Assembly: GCA_021810725.1 (NCBI GenBank)
Contig: JAJZIE010000127.1
Coordinates: forward strand, 1-7,012
DNA length: 7,012 bases
Reading direction: 5' to 3'
DNA from: Bacillota bacterium
Lineage (GTDB): Bacteria > Bacillota > Sulfobacillia > JAJZYS01 > JAJYTV01
Position 1 is the stretch's first letter; each line of letters opens with the position of its first letter. Shown here piece after piece: positions 1-5,593 of the stretch. A program made the translations under genes and the position numbers. The notes under the pieces were generated by a model. The model was not told the DNA's origin, did not search any database, and worked only from the letters and a program-made list of their open reading frames with translations.

Positions 1-1
1 C

Positions 2-2029
2 GCCATCATCGGCCAGAACTTTGCGGGTGCGGCGTATCAGGCGATGATGCCGGACATCGTGCCGCGGGACAGCTGGGGCCTGGCGTCGGGATACATGGGC
101 GTCGCCAGCCTTCTCGGCACGATCGGCGGGCTGGCCATCGCCGGCATCTTCCCGTCGGGGGTGGCCTACTGGACCATGGCGGTCATTGCCGTGCTGGGGG
201 CGGTCTACAGCGCCAGCGCAGCGCACGGGGAGGAAGCCGTCCGGCGCGAGGCGGCCGCGCGGGCCACGATCCGAAACCGTCGGGACTTCATCCTCGTCTT
301 CGCGGCCCGGTTCTGCGTCATGTTCGGCCAGGCGCTCCTGATGACGTATGCGCTCTACTTCTTCCAGGACGATCTGCATGTCGCGAGCCCGCAGGCCTCG
401 ACCGCCCTGCTCGGGGGCCTCGCGCTCGTCGGCGCCGTGCTCTCGGCTTTCGTCCTGGGCAATCTCTCCGACCGCTCGGACCGGCCAGGCATCGTCTTCT
501 TCGCGAGCATACCGATGGCGATCGCGGCGGGCGGTTTCGGCCTCATGGAGAACGTGCACTGGATCTTCCTCTTCGCCATCCTCTATGGCGTCGGCTACGG
601 CGCCTACCTCTCCGTCGACTGGGCCCTCGCGCTCGACTCCATTCCCGACCTCAGCAATGTGGCGCGCGATCTGGGAGTCTGGGGCATCGCCTCGAACCTG
701 CCGGCAGTGCTCGCGCCCGTCGCGGGCGGCATCATCCTGACGCAGGTCCTCGCGCCAGCTGTCGGGTACCGCGATCTCTTCCTCCTTACCGGTGCGGTGA
801 CGCTGCTCGGCGCCATCGTCGTGCTCTTTGTGCGCACCCAGCGGAGGACGTCGTTTGCCGAGACGGCGTTCCGCCTGACCGTGTCCCTCCTGCTCTTCGT
901 CTATGTGCGGATCGCCTACCGGGTCTCGATCGACGGTAGGCTGCCACGCCATCGCGGTTCAACCCTCGTCGTCTCGAACCACGCCCACGATCTCGAGGGC
1001 ATGGTCCTGCCAGTCTGCCTGCAGTGGCAGGGGCGGCTTTCCCAGCCCGTATACTCCGCCGGTTCTGAGCGGCTGTTTGAGCCCGGATTCCTGGCCACGC
1101 GGGGCCCACGGCCGCTGCAGCCTCTTCTGGCCTGGGTGCACCTCGGCTGGATCCTGCGCCATCTCGGAGTGCGCCCGATCGAGAACATGCCGCGGTCCCG
1201 ACCGCTGGTGGGCCTCGCCTACGCCGTGTGGCAACGGCATGGGGACCTGCCGGTCGGGGAGGTCTTCACCAAGGATGTCCTGCTGCAGCTTGGGATCGGG
1301 GCGTCGAGCCTCCGCCTCCGGGACGTCTGGCGGCGCAGGCTCCTGGGGGTGGCGCAGGAGATGCTGCCCTTCACGGCGCTCAAGGAACCGTACCGCGGTG
1401 AGATTCGCGCCGGGGTGCGGCAGAGGGTGGAGGGACAGATCGATGTACTCACCGCCATCCTCGACCAGGGGGGGACGCTCTACCTCACCCCAGAGGGCCG
1501 CTACACAGAGGATGGTGCGCTGGGGCGTCTCAGGGAGTCTCTGATGCGCCTTCTGCCGCATGCGGATAACGTTGTCCTGTCCGGGGTGAGCTACGATCCG
1601 TTCGCGCCCGGCAGGTTGCGCCTGCTCGTAAGGCTCGTGCCGCTGCGCTCCGGACTTGACCTCAGCCGTCAGCTCAAGGCGGCACGCACCGTGACGGTGA
1701 GCCAGATCATCGCGGCGACACTCCTGGCGCAAGACGCTCCCACGGGAGTTGCAGAGATCGTTCGGCAGGCTTTGGAACGTCTTCGCGGGATCGAAGGCAA
1801 GGCCGCCATCGCGGCCGATCTGCGGCGAAACCCGGATAGCAGTGTGCGTCGGGCGCTCGCGGCCATGCTCGAACGCGGCATCCTGCAACTTGAAGGCGGG
1901 GCGATGACCCTCTCCGGCCGGCACAAGGATCCACGTTTCGACGGTGTCCAAGACATGGTGCGCTACCAAGCCGCGCAGCTCCAGGAGACGCTCGAGGCTT
2001 CGCAGGCACTTCCGGCGGTCCTGGTCTAG
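2..2029 (+). CDS. MFS transporter fused to PlsC-like acyltransferase, 5' end missing
   Basis: The reading frame is open from the window edge, so the ATG at 44 is probably internal; 675 codons are visible. In-window residues 1 to about 280 are the later part of a major facilitator transporter, with several hydrophobic helices and an MFS-like loop (GNLSDRSDRPG, then VDWALALDSIPD). Roughly the first 130-150 residues of the usual MFS fold seem to lie upstream. Residues about 315-560 resemble a glycerolipid acyltransferase: SNHAHDLEG (His327) stands where PlsC has NHxxxxD, and LTPEGR (497-500) matches the PEGT block. The expected Asp of HX4D is Glu332 here, so activity is uncertain. A soluble, helical, winged-helix-like tail follows (about 600-675). 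MFS-acyltransferase fusions such as LplT/Aas-type proteins flip and reacylate lysophospholipids, but this MFS half looks more like the sugar-transporter group, so the substrate is unknown. sigK follows 81 bases downstream. Confidence 0.8.
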   Translation, partial: AIIGQNFAGAAYQAMMPDIVPRDSWGLASGYMGVASLLGTIGGLAIAGIFPSGVAYWTMAVIAVLGAVYSASAAHGEEAVRREAAARATIRNRRDFILVFAARFCVMFGQALLMTYALYFFQDDLHVASPQASTALLGGLALVGAVLSAFVLGNLSDRSDRPGIVFFASIPMAIAAGGFGLMENVHWIFLFAILYGVGYGAYLSVDWALALDSIPDLSNVARDLGVWGIASNLPAVLAPVAGGIILTQVLAPAVGYRDLFLLTGAVTLLGAIVVLFVRTQRRTSFAETAFRLTVSLLLFVYVRIAYRVSIDGRLPRHRGSTLVVSNHAHDLEGMVLPVCLQWQGRLSQPVYSAGSERLFEPGFLATRGPRPLQPLLAWVHLGWILRHLGVRPIENMPRSRPLVGLAYAVWQRHGDLPVGEVFTKDVLLQLGIGASSLRLRDVWRRRLLGVAQEMLPFTALKEPYRGEIRAGVRQRVEGQIDVLTAILDQGGTLYLTPEGRYTEDGALGRLRESLMRLLPHADNVVLSGVSYDPFAPGRLRLLVRLVPLRSGLDLSRQLKAARTVTVSQIIAATLLAQDAPTGVAEIVRQALERLRGIEGKAAIAADLRRNPDSSVRRALAAMLERGILQLEGGAMTLSGRHKDPRFDGVQDMVRYQAAQLQETLEASQALPAVLV

Positions 2030-2050
2030 AAACTCACGTCGAATCCGCGT

Positions 2051-2077
2051 AACACCCTGGCGTTGCCAGCATAGTCT
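2051..2077 (+). promoter_or_regulatory. Possible sporulation-type promoter of sigK
   Basis: CATAGTCT at 2070-2077 resembles the -10 element shared by sigma-E and sigma-K promoters (CATA followed by a T-containing tract). An AC dinucleotide at 2052-2053, 16 bases upstream, could serve as the short sigma-K-type -35. In Bacillus, sigK is transcribed by sigma-E with SpoIIID and then by sigma-K itself, so such a site is expected here. The match is short and the -35 is weak, so this is only a candidate; the gene could also be read from the upstream transporter gene. Confidence 0.25.
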
Positions 2078-2096
2078 GGTAAGGCACGCGCATGGC

Positions 2097-2106
2097 AGGG
2101 GTGGTG
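2097..2106 (+). promoter_or_regulatory. Ribosome binding site of sigK
   Basis: The purine/G-rich AGGGGTGGTG lies four bases before the ATG at 2111 and supports that start. The start is confirmed by the position of the conserved hydrophobic pro-sequence. Confidence 0.6.
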
Positions 2107-2110
2107 ACGC

Positions 2111-2818
2111 ATGGACTTCGATGTCGTCGCGCTGATCGTGATGCCGCTTCTGCGCGGAGTATGGCTGCTCGTGGGGTACCTGTCGGGCAATGCGTTTCCC
2201 CAACCCCTTTCCGAGGGGGAAGAGGCCGCGGCCCTCAAGGGCCTGCGAAGTGGCGACCTGAGGGCACGCCAGATGCTCATCGAGCGAAATCTGCGTCTTG
2301 TGGCCCACATCGTCAAGAAGTTCGACAACACAGGCGAGGACACGGACGACCTGATCTCGATCGGCACCGTGGGACTGATCAAGGGCATCGACACGTTCAA
2401 TCCGGACCGTGGGACGAGGCTTGCCACGTACGCTGCCCGCTGCATCGAAAACGAAATCCTTATGCACCTTCGTGTGATCAAGCGGCGCAGGAGCGAAGTG
2501 TCCATCTACGACCCCATCGGCTACGACCGCGAAGGCAACGAGATCACGCTCATGGACGTGCTCGGGAGCGAGCCGAACGTCATCCCGGACCAGGTGGTGG
2601 CGCGCGAAGAAGTTGAGATCCTGCACAAGGAACTCCGCGTGCTGCCGCCCAAGGAGCGCAAGGTGCTGGAGCTAAGGTTCGGCCTTCGGCAGGAAAGGAA
2701 GACGCAGCGGGAGATCGCGAGGATGCTCGGGATCTCGCGTAGCTACGTCTCCCGCATCGAGAAGCGGGCAATCAAAGACATAAAGAAACACTATTTCAGT
2801 CTCAGCGCAGAACGCTGA
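2111..2818 (+). CDS. sigK: RNA polymerase sporulation sigma factor SigK (pro-sigma-K)
   Basis: The 235-residue product is a full-length sigma-70-family factor of the SigE/SigK group, which directs late mother-cell transcription for spore coat and cortex. Residues 1-22 form the hydrophobic pro-sequence, followed by YLSGNAFPQPLS, a block highly similar to the start of mature Bacillus sigma-K. By analogy SpoIVFB would cut near Gly22-Tyr23. Region 2 spans about 52-121 (NLRLVAHIVKKF, then NTGED, then ATYAARCIENEILMHLR). Region 4 spans about 172-226, with its helix-turn-helix at 199-218 (QREIARMLGISRSYVSRIEK). The EGNEI segment between them is also SigK-like. The gene is continuous: unlike Bacillus subtilis, where the skin prophage splits sigK, no insertion is seen. 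The ATG has a good ribosome binding site. SigE is the main alternative, but the N-terminal block after the pro-sequence favours SigK. Confidence 0.94.
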   Translation: MDFDVVALIVMPLLRGVWLLVGYLSGNAFPQPLSEGEEAAALKGLRSGDLRARQMLIERNLRLVAHIVKKFDNTGEDTDDLISIGTVGLIKGIDTFNPDRGTRLATYAARCIENEILMHLRVIKRRRSEVSIYDPIGYDREGNEITLMDVLGSEPNVIPDQVVAREEVEILHKELRVLPPKERKVLELRFGLRQERKTQREIARMLGISRSYVSRIEKRAIKDIKKHYFSLSAER

Positions 2819-2829
2819 CCACCAGAAGC

Positions 2830-2903
2830 TAAATCGAGGTAGTGCCGGTCAGGGCACGACTTCGACCTGTTGACCGTTTACGGGTTCCAGCTCGACCTCT
2901 TTA
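2830..2903. terminator. Possible bidirectional terminator between convergent genes
   Basis: GAGGT at 2836-2840 can pair with ACCTC at 2895-2899, and the flanking TAAA (2830-2833) with TTTA (2900-2903), leaving a two-base bulge. This gives A-rich and T-rich ends suited to termination on both strands. Inside the long loop a second hairpin, GTGCC (2842-2846) with GGCAC (2853-2857), can form; GGTCA (2847-2851) can alternatively pair with TGACC (2871-2875). The long loop and short T tract make this weak as an intrinsic terminator. Its position between sigK and the convergent membrane gene, whose stop codon it overlaps, is the main support. Confidence 0.3.
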
Positions 2904-3707
2904 GTGTGACTGGGAGGGAGGGCTGGAGGCTGGCGGTGTGCCACTACCGGTGGCCATCGGTTTGAGCTGGCCGATCCAGCCGAAGAACCACTGCTCCTTG
3001 AGCCCCGCCGTGAAGGCGACGATGAGTGAGAGGAGCAGGCTGTGACTACCGCTGATTGTCCCGACCGATACCAGCCCGACTTGCAGCAGTCCCGCAGCCA
3101 CTAGTCCCGTGACTGCGCCGAATGCGGGCTTGGCCACGTTCCACCACCAGAAGGACAGCAGCATGTCCTTGTAGAGGAATCCGTGAGTGTACCCGTACAA
3201 TGCCATGGACGCTCCACCGAGCGCCCCCGCCCAGGCGATCACGAGAGACGGGTGGGAGTTCACACGCACCAGCCACGCGTGATGGGCCAGGACGTAACCT
3301 GCGACGCCCAACAGTAGGACCGTCATGGCAAGCAGCTCCGCGCCAAGTCCCATGCATTCCCTGGACGCCTGCCACTTGGCCCGAGCTCGCTCGCCTTCGA
3401 CGGTAGCCGTGACGATTGCCTGTGTGAGAGCGTCTCCCACCCCAGACTGGTTGCCCAGCGCACTCTGGATCTTCGACAGAACGTGATCAGCGTTGTAGTA
3501 GCGGGCCAGTCGTGTCTCTTCTGGCGTGCCACCCGACGTCATCGGCATCGAAGCCAGAACTTCGGGCAGCCATTGAGGCGACCCATTCGGCGACGAAGGC
3601 AGAGGTATGGGGATCGCCGCGTGTTCGGGTCGAGGCGCCGGCACCTGATGTGAGTTCAGGCTGGATTCCGCGGCTGCAGCTTCCTCTTCCGCTATCGTGA
3701 TCCCCAC
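2901..3707 (-). CDS. Four-helix membrane protein of unknown function
   Basis: I do not recognise this 268-residue protein. The first ~120 residues are hydrophilic: an acidic start (AEEEAAAAESS), a Pro-rich stretch (about 22-60), then a helical segment (about 62-115) ending in a charged run. Four hydrophobic segments follow at about 123-147, 153-178, 192-216 and 221-246, with a WWWN motif (187-190) before the third, and a short Ser/Pro-rich tail. The regular hydrophobic pattern makes it credible as a real gene. The start is uncertain: the GTG at 3707 overlaps its only purine-rich run, and the frame stays open to about 3740, where CTG at 3716 is another option. It converges on sigK and diverges from the nuclease/replication genes, so it may belong to either the host chromosome or the mobile region. 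Confidence 0.65.
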   Translation of the reverse strand: MGITIAEEEAAAAESSLNSHQVPAPRPEHAAIPIPLPSSPNGSPQWLPEVLASMPMTSGGTPEETRLARYYNADHVLSKIQSALGNQSGVGDALTQAIVTATVEGERARAKWQASRECMGLGAELLAMTVLLLGVAGYVLAHHAWLVRVNSHPSLVIAWAGALGGASMALYGYTHGFLYKDMLLSFWWWNVAKPAFGAVTGLVAAGLLQVGLVSVGTISGSHSLLLSLIVAFTAGLKEQWFFGWIGQLKPMATGSGTPPASSPPSQSH

Positions 3708-3947
3708 CTCTACCAGCGGAAAGTTTTGTCGCCTGTTGTTTCACCACCACGCGCGGAGCTCCTGCGTCCCTCGGACTGTGTCCTGGAGCCGGACTCTACC
3801 GGGCAGGGCCATTCCGGTACAGGCAGAGCGAATGCTACGTGAAGGGCTCCGGCACCTGCCGGGTGTTGCGAGCATGCGGTCTCGGCAAGCGGGCATTGCC
3901 TGAAGCAGGTGTGGGCGGTCTCCGCGAACGATGGACGGTATTAGTGC

Positions 3948-3983
3948 CAGGCTCCTGCTGTCGGCGGTGCCTGTTTTCTTTCT
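3948..3983 (+). terminator. Terminator-like hairpin in the leader of the HTH/GIY-YIG gene
   Basis: CAGGC (3948-3952) pairs with GCCTG (3969-3973). After one T-T mismatch, CC (3954-3955) pairs with GG (3966-3967), closing a ten-base loop. The T-rich run TTTTCTTTCT (3974-3983) follows directly. This is the form of an intrinsic terminator on the plus strand. It ends only a few bases before the ribosome binding site of the next gene, so it could either insulate the operon from upstream transcripts or act as an attenuator. The stem is short, so confidence is moderate. Confidence 0.4.
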
Positions 3984-3986
3984 GTC

Positions 3987-3995
3987 GAGGGGGTG
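3987..3995 (+). promoter_or_regulatory. Ribosome binding site deciding the start of the HTH/GIY-YIG gene
   Basis: GAGGGGGTG sits five bases before the GTG at 4001 (two before the adjacent GTG at 3998). It argues that translation begins here and not at the upstream in-frame ATG at 3839, which lacks such a site and would add 54 low-quality residues. Confidence 0.6.
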
Positions 3996-4000
3996 ACGTG

Positions 4001-4603
4001 GTGTCGCAGGGAGCCATCGTGCGCGAGTACGGCAACGAACCTATGGTGAAACCCCCTACGGCACTTCTTCGGAATCCCGCCATCAGCAGCCATGCCGCGG
4101 TTCTCTACGGACTCATCGCCGTCTATCTGTCCATTGAACACACCAACCCGAACCACCGGCGTCTTGCGCTCGACATGGGCGTAAGCGTGCCGACCGTAAG
4201 ACGAGCGCTCAAGGAACTCGTTGACGCAGGTTGGGTGCAGGTCAGACCCGATGTGGATGTTCGTGGACAGCGCGTCGCCAGCATCTACAGATTGATGGGC
4301 GAAGACGGAAGCCCGCTGTTCGAGGCTGTCAACCGCTCGCTTGCCGACGATGAAAAACGCTTTGTGTACTTCATCCAACGCGGAGAAGACGGACCAATCA
4401 AGATCGGCGTAAGCGTCGACGTGGCGGGTCGTCTGCGAACCCTCCGGGCCGCGTCGCAGGAGCCCCTGGTGCTTCTCGGCACACTTCCAGGTGGGGCGGA
4501 TCTCGAGCAGGTTCTCCACGACCGCTTCAGGGATCAGAGGGTCCGTGGGGAGTGGTTTCGGGCTTCGCCTGAGCTGCTGCGGCTGGCGGGCGGGGGTAGC
4601 TAA
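4001..4603 (+). CDS. Winged-helix protein with GIY-YIG (T5orf172/Mug113-like) nuclease domain
   Basis: The 200-residue product has two modules. Residues about 22-100 form an HTH_36-type winged helix, with the helix-turn-helix at about 53-79 (LALDMGVSVPTVRRALKELV). Residues about 120-195 match the T5orf172/Mug113 branch of the GIY-YIG family: VYFI with Tyr123 for the GIY strand, IKIG (133-136) for the YIG strand, Arg144 in GRLRTL, Glu169 in DLEQVLHDRF and the family's GEWF (183-186). These residues correspond to the tyrosine, arginine and metal-binding glutamate of active GIY-YIG enzymes, so DNA cleavage is plausible but unproven. The domain is common in phages and mobile elements. The start rests on the strong ribosome binding site; GTG at 3998 or ATG at 4043 are alternatives. 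The HTH is nearly the same as that of the Rep-like gene further downstream, suggesting related DNA targets. Confidence 0.85.
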   Translation: MSQGAIVREYGNEPMVKPPTALLRNPAISSHAAVLYGLIAVYLSIEHTNPNHRRLALDMGVSVPTVRRALKELVDAGWVQVRPDVDVRGQRVASIYRLMGEDGSPLFEAVNRSLADDEKRFVYFIQRGEDGPIKIGVSVDVAGRLRTLRAASQEPLVLLGTLPGGADLEQVLHDRFRDQRVRGEWFRASPELLRLAGGGS

Positions 4604-4663
4604 ATAGGGAAGCGGGGTGCCGGGGTGCTGCTGCCATCGCCGGAGATGGTCGCGCGGCGGCAT

Positions 4664-4688
4664 GGTGCTAGCCGTACCGGGGCTAACC
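4664..4688 (+). promoter_or_regulatory. Imperfect stem-loop before the HTH/DUF3883 gene
   Basis: GGT plus TAGCC (4664-4666, 4669-4673) can pair with GGCTA plus ACC (4681-4688) around a seven-base loop, with a two-base bulge. It lies in the 110-base gap between the two nuclease-type genes, just before the next ribosome binding site. No T tract follows, so it is not a standard terminator; an operator or RNA structure is possible. I see no clear promoter in this gap. Confidence 0.25.
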
Positions 4689-4713
4689 TGGGTCAGTTCA
4701 GGCAGAGGGAACC

Positions 4714-5544
4714 GTGCCCGTCAGCAGAGGATCATACATCGAGGTGGTTGCCTTGGCTCCAACTCTGAAACGCCGTTACGATGAGATCTCTTCGTCAGAC
4801 TTGGCGGCGGCAGGGGTGACGATAGGAGTGCCGCCTGTCATCCTTCAAACCCCAGCGCTGTCGCTCTTCGAGAAACTCGTCTATGGCCACCTCCTGCAGT
4901 TTGCAGAACATGGTCACTCAGAGCCCAGCGCCAAGGACATTTCGGTAGCCATGGGACGGTCCTACAGAGCGGTGAGCGCGGGGCTCTCCACCTTGGAACG
5001 GTTCGGCTTGATTCGGAGGTGGCTGGTCGGCTATCAGATTCTGCCGCTCCCGACGTGGCTGGCAGATACAGTTCGTTTAGGAGCTCTTCCTGAAGACCTG
5101 TTCGAAGTCATGCCTCCAGCGCCCTTCCCTTGCGTTGGAGATGACGCTGACTCGTATCGGCAGATCTCCGTCGGTGGGGAACGAGCGGTGGCGAAGACGC
5201 TTCGAGCCTGTGGATGGACCGTAGGATACCGAGGATCCCAACTTGGGGCCGGGTACGACATTCAGGGGTCTCTTGACCATCTTCGGGCTCGTGTTGAGGT
5301 CAAGACCTCAGCAGAGGGCCCGATACGTTTCATCCTGATGTCGGCTGTTGAGTGGCGCACCGCCAAACGCTTCGGCGACAGCTATTTTCTGGCTCTGGTC
5401 GACGAGTACGGGTCTCCCCTCGAATCCATATGGTTCGTCCAGAACCCTTACAGCATCAGCGATTCGCCACGCATAAAGCGAGAGGTCCTTCGGCCGCACG
5501 CGTTCCGGGCCGCGGATCTTCTGGCTGCGATGATAGGCGCGTGA
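4714..5544 (+). CDS. HTH protein with DUF3883-like PD-(D/E)XK nuclease domain
   Basis: The 276-residue product starts with a winged-helix region (about 36-110; helix-turn-helix about 73-100, SAKDISVAMGRSYRAVSAGL). Its layout matches the head of the two neighbouring genes but is much diverged. The C-terminal part (about 150-230) resembles DUF3883, a restriction-endonuclease-like fold found in defence and restriction proteins: Glu156 in GGERAVAKTL, Asp182 in GYDIQGS, then Glu195 and Lys197 in VEVKTS, followed by the typical SAVEWRTAKRFGDSYFLALV. The catalytic-type D...ExK set is thus intact, so nuclease activity is likely but inferred. GTG at 4714 follows GAGGG with a short spacing of four bases; TTG at 4753, preceded by GAGGTGG, is a serious alternative that would remove 13 residues before the HTH. 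Base composition appears somewhat less GC-rich than in sigK and the transporter gene, consistent with transfer. Confidence 0.8.
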   Translation: MPVSRGSYIEVVALAPTLKRRYDEISSSDLAAAGVTIGVPPVILQTPALSLFEKLVYGHLLQFAEHGHSEPSAKDISVAMGRSYRAVSAGLSTLERFGLIRRWLVGYQILPLPTWLADTVRLGALPEDLFEVMPPAPFPCVGDDADSYRQISVGGERAVAKTLRACGWTVGYRGSQLGAGYDIQGSLDHLRARVEVKTSAEGPIRFILMSAVEWRTAKRFGDSYFLALVDEYGSPLESIWFVQNPYSISDSPRIKREVLRPHAFRAADLLAAMIGA

Positions 5545-5553
5545 GGCCGGGGC

Positions 5554-5578
5554 GGGAACCTCGCCGTAGACGGTTCTC
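5554..5578 (+). promoter_or_regulatory. Hairpin between the DUF3883 gene and the Rep-like gene
   Basis: GGGAACC (5554-5560) pairs with GGTTCTC (5572-5578) with one G-T wobble around an eleven-base loop. It fills most of the 49-base gap and ends just before the ribosome binding site GGGAGGTG (5581-5588). It might tune translation or mRNA processing of the Rep-like gene. An alternative fold pairs GGCG (5551-5554) with CGCC (5562-5565). No T tract follows. Confidence 0.3.
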
Positions 5579-5593
5579 CAGGGAGGTGCTCCT

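Larger units (their letters stand above)
3708..4000. other. Intergenic leader region, no convincing gene
   Basis: This stretch of about 290 bases separates the divergent membrane gene and HTH/GIY-YIG gene. Short open frames exist, including an in-frame extension of the downstream gene back to 3839, but they lack good ribosome binding sites and encode Arg/Cys-rich, unconvincing sequence. A small inverted repeat lies at 3849-3862 (CCGGC, four-base loop, GCCGG). A terminator-like hairpin lies at 3948-3983. TATTAG at 3939-3944 is a possible -10 but has no matching -35. I see no tRNA, iteron array or integrase remnant here. Confidence 0.5.

Noticed and set aside
959..2626. Very long open frame (555 codons) on the minus strand across the transporter and sigK genes
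   Set aside because: It is antisense to two genes with clear protein families, its His/Arg/Asp-rich translation has no recognisable domain, and long antisense frames are common in GC-rich coding DNA.
2830..2903. tRNA-like appearance of the sequence after sigK (paired ends, D-arm-like hairpin, GGGTTCCAG)
   Set aside because: The acceptor-like pairing is only five bases, the T-stem has no partner, the T-loop lacks the usual purine after TTC, and the span is too short.
3697..3903. Short plus-strand open frame in the intergenic leader
   Set aside because: There is no ribosome binding site and the translation looks random; it overlaps the start of the divergent membrane gene.
3839..4000. In-frame upstream extension of the HTH/GIY-YIG gene by 54 codons
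   Set aside because: The ATG at 3839 has no good ribosome binding site, the added residues are Cys/Arg-rich and unlike the family, and the extension spans the terminator-like hairpin.
4604..4713. Search for a tRNA or attachment site between the two nuclease-type genes
   Set aside because: No cloverleaf and no repeat matching elsewhere in the window could be found.
5211..5219. DnaA-box-like TGTGGATGG in the DUF3883 gene, with a similar TGTGGATGT near 4250
   Set aside because: Both deviate from the TGTGGATAA form, lie inside coding sequence and are not clustered.
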